Shown: one piece after another, positions 15,907 to 24,705 of the stretch
Layout: the number at the start of each line of letters is the position of its first letter
Numbering within the stretch: position 1 is the stretch's first letter
Source: JAJDYQ01 sp942491945
GTDB lineage: Bacteria > Pseudomonadota > Gammaproteobacteria > JAJDYQ01
Direction of reading: 5' to 3'
DNA: 52,348 bases
NCBI GenBank assembly: GCA_942491945.1
Contig: CALODD010000063.1
Location: 1-52,348, forward strand
Program-made: the position numbers and the translations under genes
The notes under the pieces: model-generated
The model's database searches: none
Seen by the model: only the letters and a program-made list of their open reading frames with translations
Told to the model about the DNA's origin: nothing

Positions 15907-16676
15907 TGTTGTTTTTTATTTCCAGGCTAGCCGGTGCCTGTGGCCTGTTATTACTCATTATGATGCCAGTCACCGTTTACTCAGCTAATAATTCAACTCA
16001 GAATATTCCAGATAATGCTTATATAACATCATATGGGAAAGGTTGGGAGTGTCGCAAAGGTTTTCGCTCTAATGAGCATGACAAGTGCACATTAATTGTA
16101 ATTCCTGAACATGCGTATGCAACAGGGGACTCGTATGGGCATGGCTGGGATTGTTTGCGTGGTTACAATAAGGTAAATAATCATTGTGTCCCTATCCCGG
16201 TACCCCAAAACGCCTATCTAAACAATAGTGGTCACAACTGGTTATGTGAGCGAGGTTATACTAAATCACAGGATTCGTGTCAGTTACTTCATATTCCAGA
16301 ACATGCCTATTTAAATTCCGTTGGCGATGACTGGAAATGTGTTCATGGATATCGCAGGGTTGACAAGCGTTGCCTTGAAATAATAGTTCCTGTAAATGGT
16401 TATTTCGTGGATGAGTCTTATGGTCCAGGATGGTCATGTAATCGAGGTTACCGTGCTGATGGTGAAGAGTGTAAGAAAATAATTGTTCCAGATAACGCCT
16501 ACCTGTTAGACACGAATTATGGTTCAGGATGGCAGTGTAAAAGAAGTTTCAAGGTTGAGGGTAATTCCTGTCTGGCTATCAATATCCCCGTTAATGCCAT
16601 ATTGGACTACTCAGGTAATGATTGGGAATGTGCTCGAAATTATGTGGTCAGCGATAATGGATGTGTTTCTCGTTAG
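15906..16676 (+). CDS. Secreted Cys/Trp repeat protein
   Basis: The product of about 256 residues starts with a Sec signal peptide (hydrophobic core about residues 8-22, likely cut after VYSA). The mature part is seven tandem repeats of about 30 residues of the form P-x-(N/H)-A-Y-x(4-8)-G-x(2)-W-x-C-x(2)-G-Y/F-x(5-8)-C. Each repeat has two cysteines, which suggests one disulfide per repeat in the periplasm or outside the cell. Similar repeats occur attached to nucleases and other secreted proteins in proteobacteria; here they stand alone. I chose the ATG at 15906, overlapping the previous stop, over the TTG at 15903. Function unknown; perhaps binding to a surface or ligand. Confidence 0.7.
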   Translation: MLFFISRLAGACGLLLLIMMPVTVYSANNSTQNIPDNAYITSYGKGWECRKGFRSNEHDKCTLIVIPEHAYATGDSYGHGWDCLRGYNKVNNHCVPIPVPQNAYLNNSGHNWLCERGYTKSQDSCQLLHIPEHAYLNSVGDDWKCVHGYRRVDKRCLEIIVPVNGYFVDESYGPGWSCNRGYRADGEECKKIIVPDNAYLLDTNYGSGWQCKRSFKVEGNSCLAINIPVNAILDYSGNDWECARNYVVSDNGCVSR

Positions 16677-16755
16677 TTAATAACCTGTAAGCGAATTCTC
16701 GGTTACCACTCTGTCATCGCATGAAGAATTATTCCTATCTTCATTTGTCATCGTA

Positions 16756-17775
16756 TTAATTGTTGATTCTTGTCGGACCTGATGCGGCTGGACGTATTTC
16801 TCCTACAGCAGTACCTCTTGAGTTTATAATCTTCGGAGCTATATGATCTTGGAGTTTTTGTTTCTCTTTGTGAGATAGAATGCCCAGGTGTTCAAGTATT
16901 ACCATTAATGCAACCGAACGTGCGCGAGCACTACCATCTGCTATTTTCAAGGCAATACCCAGGCCCTGTTCTGGCAAAGCCGCTATTACTATACCCTCGG
17001 CACCAGTTTTAGCCAGTATTGCCCCTTTAGTCACTTCGTTCAACTCACTAACCATAGTACCGCGCCCGGCTATATACAGAGGCTCATTTGTAATGGCCTC
17101 ATGGAGACGAAAGATTGCCTGTGCATGCTTGCTCGATAAATTCTGAGGGTTAGCGAAACGGGCTGAGGCTTGCCCAAGCTGTAACAATGGCATCGTGGGA
17201 GCAGGTAATCCACAACCATCAATCCCGACTGGATACTGTCTAAGATCGATATTAGCTAGATCAGAAAGTATATCTAGTGATAATTGTTGCAAAGGGTGTT
17301 CTAACAGATGATAGTTTTCTAATGGCAAACCAAGATGCAGTGCAGTGGTTAAAAAGCCGGTGTGCTTGCCTGAGCAGTTATGATGGATTCGACAACCCTG
17401 CTGCCCAGAAGCCAGTAGCGCATGAGCACTCTCAGTATGCTCAGGTAACACCGGCCCACAGGCTAAATGTTTCTCTGATAACCCCAGGCGATTCAACCAT
17501 GATTTAACCAGATTCTGGTGTATTTGTTCTCCCTGGTGGGAAGAACAGGCCAGAGATAATTCTGCATCAGTGAGTGTGTAATTATCACTGGCACCGCTTT
17601 CAATGAGTTGAATCGCCAGCATAGGCTTTAAAGCAGATCGCGGAAATATCAGGTTATTGATATCCCCCCAGCTGTTGATAACTTTGCCGGTATAATCACA
17701 TACTACGGCAGCGCCATAATGCCTGCTTTCTACAATATCATTGCGCGTAACTTCGACTAATAATTCATGAGACAT
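16756..17775 (-). CDS. L-asparaginase II family protein
   Basis: The 339-residue product matches the asparaginase II family (the R. etli AnsA type, not the classical AnsB type). Diagnostic segments are LVEVTRNDIVESRHYGAAVV at the N-terminus, FPRSALKPMLAIQLIESGA, LACSSHQGE, NCSGKHTGFLTT, and GIDGCGLPAPTMPL. The SGKH segment and the serine-lysine pair (S-A-LK) are features of the active site. It hydrolyses L-asparagine to aspartate and ammonia in the cytoplasm. Length is normal for the family. It is a single gene, convergent with the repeat protein gene, with 79 bases between the stops. Confidence 0.9.
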   Translation of the reverse strand: MSHELLVEVTRNDIVESRHYGAAVVCDYTGKVINSWGDINNLIFPRSALKPMLAIQLIESGASDNYTLTDAELSLACSSHQGEQIHQNLVKSWLNRLGLSEKHLACGPVLPEHTESAHALLASGQQGCRIHHNCSGKHTGFLTTALHLGLPLENYHLLEHPLQQLSLDILSDLANIDLRQYPVGIDGCGLPAPTMPLLQLGQASARFANPQNLSSKHAQAIFRLHEAITNEPLYIAGRGTMVSELNEVTKGAILAKTGAEGIVIAALPEQGLGIALKIADGSARARSVALMVILEHLGILSHKEKQKLQDHIAPKIINSRGTAVGEIRPAASGPTRINN

Positions 17776-17964
17776 ATAGATTAAACAGCCAGATATGCTT
17801 GTAGTATGTTAAACAGTGAGTGCTAGATTTACAGTCCAGGGGGATCGTCCAGGGTATGTCACTATCGGTAATCTAAATCAGAATATACATCTGCTAGCGA
17901 TACAAAGACATCAAGAGTTTAGTGATACCTGTGAATGTTTGAGTGGCTCGGGTGAAATTCCAGT

Positions 17965-18957
17965 CTAAGCCTGCGTGTATATTTCAGGTGAGGTTAATCG
18001 TGCTCTTGCCAATCCTCCAGCTAACAGCAGCTCAATCACTTTATTGTAGCTGAATCCATTAGCTATCTGACAAGCTTCAGGGAAATAACTGGAACCATAG
18101 GTCATACCGGGAACCAGATTTGCTTCCATGAAGAAACATTCTCCACTCTTGTTTGTTTTGATATCTATTCGCCCATAGTCCCTGACACCCAGAGCATTGA
18201 AAGCCGAAACAGCCAGTGTCGTGACACGGTGTTTAATAGTGCTGTCGCTGATATTGATGAGTTTTTCAGAATCATCCTTTTTGGCCTGCGAGCCTAAAAT
18301 TCTGAGACCATTGGCTGATTCCGGTGGTATTGCTTCAACAACAGATACGATTAAGTTATTGTTACCCGTCTTAGTGACAGCGACGGTAAACTCCCGACCA
18401 TCTAGATATTCCTCTGCCAGAACTGGTTGAGCATATAAACTGTACAGCGACTCGACTTTACTTTCATAATCTTCATAGTTGGTTACAAATGAAAAATCGT
18501 CAATACCATTGCCATTCGCTGCATCCAGAGGTTTTAAAAACAGAGGGAATGCAATTGGCAACTCACTTTCTTTTTTATATTGCCCGGGGATCGCTATAAA
18601 GTAACTGGCAGTTTGAATGCCTTTGTTTGCTATGTGATTTTTTGCCAGCACTTTATTCGAATCGAATTTAAGGACTTCTCTGGATGAACCCGTGTAATTA
18701 ATTCCATTCCGGGAAAAATAATCAGACAACCATATGTCATCTTTATTTTTCACAGGGATATATTTTACCGCGAGTACAACCAGGTCAGGCTCGCTTCTGG
18801 CAATACAGTCTAATTCATGCTTTGTCGTGCATACATTCAGCTGGACACTATGCCCCATCTGTCTAATTGCACCTAAAACACTATTACATGCCCTTAGCGA
18901 TCCAAAGCCACTTTCTTTTAACGCTTCGTTAGGTGTTGTAATGATGTCTATCTGCAT
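17965..18957 (-). CDS. ATP-grasp ligase, D-Ala-D-Ala ligase-like
   Basis: The 330-residue product has the ATP-grasp fold in D-alanine-D-alanine ligase order. SNKVLAKNHIANKGI begins the central domain, FPLFLKPLDAANGNGIDDFSFV is the nucleotide-binding loop, and VLAEEYLDGREFTVAV is the hinge. GVRDYGRIDI and FFMEANLVPGMT contain the metal-binding acidic and asparagine residues. The N-terminal part is diverged (LKESGFGSLRACNSVLGAI), and the gene stands alone rather than in a cell-wall cluster, so a different dipeptide or amino-acid ligation is possible. ddlA/ddlB function is not assumed. The upstream region to 19131 is non-coding. Confidence 0.8.
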   Translation of the reverse strand: MQIDIITTPNEALKESGFGSLRACNSVLGAIRQMGHSVQLNVCTTKHELDCIARSEPDLVVLAVKYIPVKNKDDIWLSDYFSRNGINYTGSSREVLKFDSNKVLAKNHIANKGIQTASYFIAIPGQYKKESELPIAFPLFLKPLDAANGNGIDDFSFVTNYEDYESKVESLYSLYAQPVLAEEYLDGREFTVAVTKTGNNNLIVSVVEAIPPESANGLRILGSQAKKDDSEKLINISDSTIKHRVTTLAVSAFNALGVRDYGRIDIKTNKSGECFFMEANLVPGMTYGSSYFPEACQIANGFSYNKVIELLLAGGLARARLTSPEIYTQA

Positions 18958-19131
18958 GGGATATTTCCATTGGAATATTTGTTTATATTGAAGGGGAGTT
19001 GCGATCCTTGATATCTCGAGTACAAGAACAGGGCGCTAATAACAGGATGTGAAGACTCAACCCAGTCCAGCATCCGCGATATGTTGGTATTGATGAAGAA
19101 CCAGCTGATATTTGTATTCATCATTGCCGTA

Positions 19132-20109
19132 TTAATAAATGACATCATCGGGGGACATGGTCTTCAGGAATTTAAATAGCTCACTATCGGTTGAGAGCAC
19201 CAGCGTGGTGTTGGTCGCAATAATAGATTTGTAGGCCTGCATGGTGCGGGTAAATTCATAGAAGGCGACTGACTGCGCATTTTGATTATAGGCGCTGGAA
19301 TATATCTCGGTCGCTTTGGCATCTGCGAGGCCACGAATTTCTTCTACTTTACGATAAGCCTCAGACTGAATCTTATTCAGATCACGAACACGATTACCGC
19401 GTATACGGGCCGCCTCGCCATTACCTTCCGATAGAAAACGTTCGGCAATCTGTCGCCGCTCACTAATCATACGGTCATAGATTTTGGGTCGTACGCTTTG
19501 ATTGTAATTAATGCGTTTAAAGCGAATGTCGAGCAGCTCAATACCGAAGACACGCACCTTGTCAGCGGCAGCGGTAAAGATCTCCTGCTCAACCTTCTGA
19601 CGGCCTTTTTTGATTGGCACCAGTTGTCCCATTTTCAGGTCGCTTTTGGAATCAGTTAACAGGGTGTCACGAAGAGGTACTCGGTCACTGGTCGTCCGAA
19701 TGATTTCTATCAACTCGTGTTTGGCAACAGCATTGCGAGTCTCACTACCGAGAATGTCATCCAGTCTGGATTGAGCGCTACGCTCATCACGCAGACGCAG
19801 AAAATATTGCAGTGGGTCGGTAATCTTCCAGCGCGCAAACAGATCGACTGAAATATAGAGCTTGTCCTTGGTCGGCATATCGGAAGGGTCACCATCCCAT
19901 TCCAGCACACGTTTATCAATCGGATTAATCTCCTGAATAAACGGCAGCTTGATCTTCAGGCCTGCAGTGGTAACGGGTTCGCCGACCGGTTTGCCAAACT
20001 GGGTAACAATTACCTGTTCGACTTCATTGACGGTATAGACGGCACTCATCAGGGTATACAGGCCAAGGCCGAATGCAATCAGTAATATGAATGATTTACT
20101 GTTATTCAT
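19132..20109 (-). CDS. hflC: HflC, membrane protease regulator (SPFH)
   Basis: The 325-residue product has an N-terminal membrane anchor (ILLIAFGLGLYTLMSAVYTV) and an SPFH/band 7 domain (VNEVEQVIVTQFGKPVGEP...). QIAERFLSEGNGEAARIRG and the following coiled-coil region are typical of HflC. With HflK it forms the periplasm-facing complex that surrounds and restrains the FtsH protease. Its ATG overlaps the last four bases of hflK (ATGA at 20106-20109), the normal coupled arrangement. The usual neighbours hfq, hflX and purA are absent, so the pair has been moved from its common locus. Confidence 0.92.
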   Translation of the reverse strand: MNNSKSFILLIAFGLGLYTLMSAVYTVNEVEQVIVTQFGKPVGEPVTTAGLKIKLPFIQEINPIDKRVLEWDGDPSDMPTKDKLYISVDLFARWKITDPLQYFLRLRDERSAQSRLDDILGSETRNAVAKHELIEIIRTTSDRVPLRDTLLTDSKSDLKMGQLVPIKKGRQKVEQEIFTAAADKVRVFGIELLDIRFKRINYNQSVRPKIYDRMISERRQIAERFLSEGNGEAARIRGNRVRDLNKIQSEAYRKVEEIRGLADAKATEIYSSAYNQNAQSVAFYEFTRTMQAYKSIIATNTTLVLSTDSELFKFLKTMSPDDVIY

Positions 20110-21161
20110 GGCTGCACACCTTTTTGACCATCAAGATTTAAGAGCGGAAGTAGATTAGGTGTCTTGTCATCGAGAATAATTTTCGAACGTATACCGGGCA
20201 TAACCTCCTGCAACGTTTCGATATAAATACGGCGTCGAGTAACTTCCGGTGCCTTGCTATATTCAGTTAACAGCGCGTTAAAACGCGCCACATCACCCTC
20301 GGCCTCATTAATCCGTTTAAGCCGATAACCATCGGCCTCGCGAATACGTTGATCTTTTTCACCTTCAGCCAGCGGTATGACCTTGTTGTAATCTCGTCGA
20401 GCCTCGTTAATGAGCTTTTCTTTTTCCTGCTGCGCCTGATTCACCTCGTTGAAGGATTCCTGTACCGGTAGAGGCGGGTTGATATTTTTCAGTTGCACCT
20501 GATCAATACTAATACCCATGGCATACTTGCTCGACAATAGCTGCATTTTCTCCAGCGCTTCGATTTCGATTTCCTGTCGTCCAACGGTAATGACTTCATC
20601 AACAGTACGATCACCGACAACCTCACGCATGACTGATTCAGAGACATAACGTAACGTAGCCCCGGGCTCGCGAACCTCAAATAGAAACTTCTTTGGATCA
20701 GAAATACGATATTGCACAACCCATTCCACCAGTGCCGCATTCAGGTCTCCGGTCACCATTTCGGTTTCACGTCTACCATCCACAGGGCTTTGATATTGGT
20801 TGGTGGCTCCACCGGTAGTGAAGCCGAATTCCTGTTTCAATTGTCGTTTCACGGGCACAATACTGGCGACATCTATGCCCAGTGGTAGTTTGAAATGCAG
20901 GCCCGGCTGAACTTCTTTAAGGTATTGGCCAAAACGTTGTACGACCGCGACCGAATCGCTGGGTACGGTGTAATAGGCTGTCCAGGCACCAACCAGCAGA
21001 ATCAATATCAATGCCGGGATGACAAGCCCGCCCCCCGCAGGAATGAGCTGTTTGAGGTTGCTGCCGCCGTTACGGAGTATTTTATCCAGATCGGGCGGCC
21101 CGTCCTGTCCGCCTGTCGCCCATGAATCACTTTTATTCGGGTCATTGCTCCTGCTTGTCAT
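20106..21161 (-). CDS. hflK: HflK, membrane protease regulator (SPFH)
   Basis: The 351-residue product begins with a Gly/Pro/Asp-rich cytoplasmic tail (GGQDGPPDLDKILRN), then a membrane segment (LVIPALILILLVGAWTAYYTV) and the SPFH domain (VPSDSVAVVQRFGQY...PGLHFKLP). The strand VEWVVQYRISDP-x-K-FLF and the helix-rich segment VNQAQQEKEKLINEARRDYNKVIP are hallmarks of HflK. It partners HflC around FtsH. The order hflK-hflC and their 4-base overlap match the conserved operon. A DsrC-like gene lies upstream in the same direction, 115 bases away. Confidence 0.92.
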   Translation of the reverse strand: MTSRSNDPNKSDSWATGGQDGPPDLDKILRNGGSNLKQLIPAGGGLVIPALILILLVGAWTAYYTVPSDSVAVVQRFGQYLKEVQPGLHFKLPLGIDVASIVPVKRQLKQEFGFTTGGATNQYQSPVDGRRETEMVTGDLNAALVEWVVQYRISDPKKFLFEVREPGATLRYVSESVMREVVGDRTVDEVITVGRQEIEIEALEKMQLLSSKYAMGISIDQVQLKNINPPLPVQESFNEVNQAQQEKEKLINEARRDYNKVIPLAEGEKDQRIREADGYRLKRINEAEGDVARFNALLTEYSKAPEVTRRRIYIETLQEVMPGIRSKIILDDKTPNLLPLLNLDGQKGVQP

Positions 21162-21276
21162 ATCGATGTATGCCTTTTTGTATCAGTTGTTCTGGATGAC
21201 AATGCTTGCTTTCTAGTTTTTTCCGAAGTATTTCGTGTCATTGTCCGCATATCGAACTGGACTGTTGTGGAAGAAC

Positions 21277-21648
21277 TCAATAGCAACTACCAAAGCAAAG
21301 GTCGGTGGAAAGCGGTGGTGTCCGTAGATTGGCCAGACGACTACCTTGTGTGACGGGGCCACCGGGAAACAGGCTATACAGGTATTTAGACCCACCTAGT
21401 GTTAGAAATTGCTTATTGAGCGCCCGGGAAGTAATTCTGGCAAATCGTGGTAATCCGCTTTCAATATAGTAGAGGCGCAAATAGATAATTACGTCCCAAT
21501 GCGCATCTGTTATGTTGATATCTTCTTCGTAGGCAAGATCATTCGACTTGTCACGATCCCATTGCTGGTTATCGAGTTCCTTGAATCGTACGTTAGTATG
21601 TTGACTGGATGTCTCGGCATGCCGTGCATTGACAGGGCGTTGAAGCAT
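21277..21648 (-). CDS. DsrC/TusE-family protein, divergent C-terminus
   Basis: The product of about 123 residues matches the DsrC/TusE family: DINITDAHWDVIIYLRLYYIESGLPRFARITSRAL then GSKYLYSLFPGGPVTQGSRLANL. Family members carry sulfur on a conserved Cys at the penultimate position, and DsrC proper has a second Cys 10 residues before it. Here the arm reads TQGSRLA, so the second Cys is missing, and the tail is longer and ends LCFGSCY, with one Cys at the penultimate place. This suggests a paralog that is neither classical DsrC nor TusE. I chose the ATG at 21648 because AGGAC lies 9 bases before it; an in-frame ATG at 21684 adds 12 residues. Confidence 0.65.
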   Translation of the reverse strand: MLQRPVNARHAETSSQHTNVRFKELDNQQWDRDKSNDLAYEEDINITDAHWDVIIYLRLYYIESGLPRFARITSRALNKQFLTLGGSKYLYSLFPGGPVTQGSRLANLRTPPLSTDLCFGSCY

Positions 21649-21684
21649 TTTATTTGTCCTTTCTGTTCTGATAACTCGGTACAT

Positions 21685-22037
21685 CAGCCTGTTAGGCGAT
21701 GTGCATATAATGGCAGGTCGGGTATCGGCAGGAAGGCTTTGGAGGGCACCGCAGGGATTTGTAGTTGCGGGTAAGCGAATTGCAAACAGATAAGGGAAGT
21801 GCGTAGCGCACAGTGCGCTCTTTTCTTGTAATAAGCAAATTAACTCTACTAATAGGTTGTTCTTAATCAGGTCGATTCATGCTGCAGTAGAATATGTATC
21901 TATTGTCAGCGAAAGGCCTATAGTGAATGGGATCACTAGCTCGCTTTTCATACAACATAAAAAGAATGAGTTACCGCAGAGAGTAGTGCATGTTGTACTA
22001 TTTATACCCTGTATGTGGTTGCTTACAGGAGAACTAC
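21685..22037. other. Divergent intergenic region
   Basis: About 350 bases separate the DsrC-like gene from the first PDC-sensor gene. I see no gene here. The only clear structure is a perfect palindrome AGCGCAC-A-GTGCGCT at 21805-21819, followed on the plus strand by CTTTTCTT. It could be a weak terminator or an operator. Confidence 0.45.
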
Positions 22038-23195
22038 ATGTTTACTTTATTAGACCCAAAGGCAAGACATGCAAATAAACCACCTTCCACAATACTATGT
22101 GAAGTAGACTGGACTGGTGGTAGTAGCAATAACACTATTATCGAAAGCGACAAAATACAGGGTCAACATCTGGGTAAGCAGGGAAACCTGATTAACACGA
22201 CTGACCCAATGACCAGTACTGATATTCAAGATGTCATCAACCATCCCACATGGAAAGACAGTATATTCCGTCAGCGTGAAGAATTGGCCAGGATGCTTCG
22301 GGAACCGCTTTCCCAGTTGGCTAAACAGTGTATCCTAGCCTGGGATAATCGAGAAAAGCTAAACAAGGTACTTGAAAAAGGATTCTCCGGTATACCCTAT
22401 TGTTGTTATCTTTATGTTATCGACAACAATGGTATACAACTCAGCGACAATGTCATTGATACCGGAATTATGCCGGGTTACTTCCAGATCAATCGCTCCG
22501 ATCGCCCCTATATGAAAGAAGTTATGCCGACCTGGGGGTTCCTGCTGTCTGATGCTTATATCAGTATGGTCAAACATCGACCGTCACTAACTGCGGTGCA
22601 GGTCATCGTTTCGGAAGCAGGTACTCAACTGGGCTATGTTGGAGCAGATTTCGATCTTCGTGGACTACCTGTCACATCATCGCTGTACCAGGAACCCAGC
22701 GTATGGAAACAAATCAAGGGTGACCCTGCAATACGAAGTGGCTTGTTCCATCAAACCAGGACAGAAAGCCCAATGGATCAGAATATTCATAATGTCATTT
22801 CTGTACTGGAGGAGCTTCTCACTGAGAATGGTGTGTTTCAATGCCAGATTCACTTCTCCAGCAGCCAGATTACGATCTGGACCATAGATGATCCGCTCCG
22901 CTACCGTATCCTTGATCAGGAAATACTGACCGATACTGACATTTGCCTGTTATATCCATCACGAACATATCCAGTTGATGCCTCGATACCACGTGAAGAT
23001 ATCGCTCTGATACTTGATGGAATGAGAGCACTACGTATTATAGATACAAACATTTACCTGAGAACGGCTTCCATTAATATCTATAATGGGATGGTCAGCC
23101 TGACATTTTCCTGTGATGGTTCGCACTATATGCCTTACGAAGAGTTCTTAAGTAAGGGTCTTGAATTTTGGTCTGGGTTAGTAGCCAAGTGTTAA
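22038..23195 (+). CDS. PDC/Cache sensor-domain protein (paralog 1)
   Basis: The product of about 385 residues carries a PDC/Cache-like ligand-binding domain. The signature region is RSDRPYMKEVMPTWGFLLSDAYIS followed by RPSLTAVQVI and LGYVGADFDLRGLP. The C-terminal half (TDTDICLLYPSRTYPVDA, INIYNGMVSLTFSCDGSHYMPYEEFL) has no known output motif, and there is no membrane segment, so this seems a soluble stand-alone sensor. The ATG at 22038 is preceded by AGGAG at 22027-22031. A frame start at 21990 lacks such a site and was rejected. It is strongly similar along its length to the product of 27218-28189. The partner and ligand are unknown. Confidence 0.72.
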   Translation: MFTLLDPKARHANKPPSTILCEVDWTGGSSNNTIIESDKIQGQHLGKQGNLINTTDPMTSTDIQDVINHPTWKDSIFRQREELARMLREPLSQLAKQCILAWDNREKLNKVLEKGFSGIPYCCYLYVIDNNGIQLSDNVIDTGIMPGYFQINRSDRPYMKEVMPTWGFLLSDAYISMVKHRPSLTAVQVIVSEAGTQLGYVGADFDLRGLPVTSSLYQEPSVWKQIKGDPAIRSGLFHQTRTESPMDQNIHNVISVLEELLTENGVFQCQIHFSSSQITIWTIDDPLRYRILDQEILTDTDICLLYPSRTYPVDASIPREDIALILDGMRALRIIDTNIYLRTASINIYNGMVSLTFSCDGSHYMPYEEFLSKGLEFWSGLVAKC

Positions 23196-23341
23196 TTGAA
23201 AACTTGCGTCATTGATTAAGCGATCGTGTGTTTGGCATCGTTTCAGAATAAGTGACTGGCCACAACATGCGCAGCGGTGTTTAAACTACACTAAATTCAA
23301 ATTTCCACATAAAGGTCATTGTCTACCTATAATTAATATTC

Positions 23342-23968
23342 ATGTATTACGGTGAAAAGCTAAATAGCATTACTCATATTACAGGTGCAGTTTTAGCACT
23401 GATAGGCTTTGGTGCATTACTGACTGTTGGTATACAGGAAAAAAGATCAGCGGTAATAATAAGTTTTACGATCTTTGGACTTACGTTGATTATGCTCTAT
23501 ACCATGTCAGCGCTATATCACAGTTTTAAGTCTCCCAGAGTTAAGAAAATATTTCAAAAACTGGATCATGTTTCCATTTATTTGCTGATTGCTGGTACTT
23601 ATACACCTTACATGTTGGTGACAATAGGTGATGGTAATGGGCCTGTAATGCTAAGTTTAGTTTGGAGTCTAGCGGTTGCTGGCATTCTGTTAGATATCTT
23701 TAGTCCAAAACGTATTGAATGGTTGCAGGTTCCTATCTACCTGGTAATGGGGTGGTTGTGTATTCTGGAATACACCAGCCTTAAGGCTGCCATTAGTATG
23801 GCAGGTATAGCCTGGCTTACAGTCGGAGGGGTGGCCTATACAGTAGGTGTCGTATTCTATGTTTTAGATGATATGAATAAACTTCGTCACGCGCATGGTA
23901 TCTGGCATCTTTTTGTTTTATTGGGATCTATTAGTCATTTCATCTCGGTTATTGGTTACGTTAGGTAG
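23342..23968 (+). CDS. Haemolysin III family membrane protein (YqfA-like)
   Basis: The 208-residue product is a seven-helix membrane protein of the haemolysin III/PAQR-like family. GEKLNSITHITGAVLALIGF is the typical N-terminus, with the conserved H in the first helix. MLYTMSALYHSF and KLDHVSIYLLIAGTYTPYML carry the other family residues (S, H and D), and HGIWHLFVLLGSISHFI holds the C-terminal histidines. The exact role is unclear; it is probably a membrane hydrolase or a regulator of membrane lipids. It stands alone in the same direction as the PDC gene. Confidence 0.88.
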   Translation: MYYGEKLNSITHITGAVLALIGFGALLTVGIQEKRSAVIISFTIFGLTLIMLYTMSALYHSFKSPRVKKIFQKLDHVSIYLLIAGTYTPYMLVTIGDGNGPVMLSLVWSLAVAGILLDIFSPKRIEWLQVPIYLVMGWLCILEYTSLKAAISMAGIAWLTVGGVAYTVGVVFYVLDDMNKLRHAHGIWHLFVLLGSISHFISVIGYVR

Positions 23969-24178
23969 ACTGAAAGTATTTTATCAGACGTGAAAAGTCT
24001 TCAATAAAATATGGAACTTGCACGACACTTTACAATGCCGACCCAGTACAGGTAAATCGAACCTAATTGTATTGGGAGACCTAAATACGATGGGTTGTGT
24101 AACGTGAACGCATAGCGGACAAGCGGCCTAATTTACTAAGAGACAGAATTAGTTCATCGTTAACTCAACGAGGAAACG

Positions 24179-24322
24179 ATGATGAAAAAGATAAGTGCCG
24201 AGAAAACAGTACGCGATATACGTCGAATCACCCGTAAAAAATATTCAGCCGAAGAGAAAATCCGTATTGTCCAGGAAGGGCTTCGATGTGATGAATCCGT
24301 CGCGGAGCTATGTCGCCGATAA
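24179..24322 (+). pseudogene. IS transposase OrfA N-terminal fragment
   Basis: This 47-codon frame reads MMKKISAEKT...RKKYSAEEKIRIVQEGL...VAELCRR, the start of an IS3-family-type OrfA helix-turn-helix protein, and then stops abruptly. About half of the protein is missing. The break lies where minus-strand IS5-family sequence begins (about 24316). The region from about 24040 to 24178 probably belongs to the same lost element, but I cannot see its inverted repeat. Confidence 0.7.
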
Positions 24323-24622
24323 GGTCTTCCATCGCCGGATCACTCAGCCCATACCAGTGCTGGAGAAAGTAGATACGCAGCATTGTCTCTAAGGGCATCG
24401 GTTGACGACCATTACCTGCTTTCGGATAGTAACCACGGATCAGTGCGTAGGCCTTCTTCCATGGGATAACCTGTTCCATCTCGCCCAGGAACTTCTCTTT
24501 ACGGGTCGGTTTCTTTTTCTGTTGATATTCCAGATCACTAAAGCTACTTTGGCTCATGCTTTTATCCTTGCTTTCGATTAATCTGTATTATGGCAAAATC
24601 AGTGACTTGTGCAGAGGTTCCC
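24316..24622 (-). mobile_element. IS5-family remnant, 5' end with inverted repeat
   Basis: On the minus strand a frame from 24557 reads MSQSSFSDLEYQQKKKPTRKE...MEQVIPWKKAYALI, then YPKAG...PLETMLRIYFLQHWYGLSDPAMEDLI, the N-terminus of an IS5-family transposase. About 80 of roughly 320 residues remain. The outer end carries a typical IS5-group inverted repeat, GACTTGTGCAGAGGTTCCC (plus strand, 24604-24622). At the inner end it is joined to the OrfA fragment without a gap. The DDE catalytic domain is missing, so the element is dead. Confidence 0.75.
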
Positions 24623-24705
24623 TAGTATAACTTCGGCAAAATGAAGCGTACTATCGAAGTGATGTTAATCTTTATAAATTCGCTATGTTTGATTATTAGA
24701 CCACT

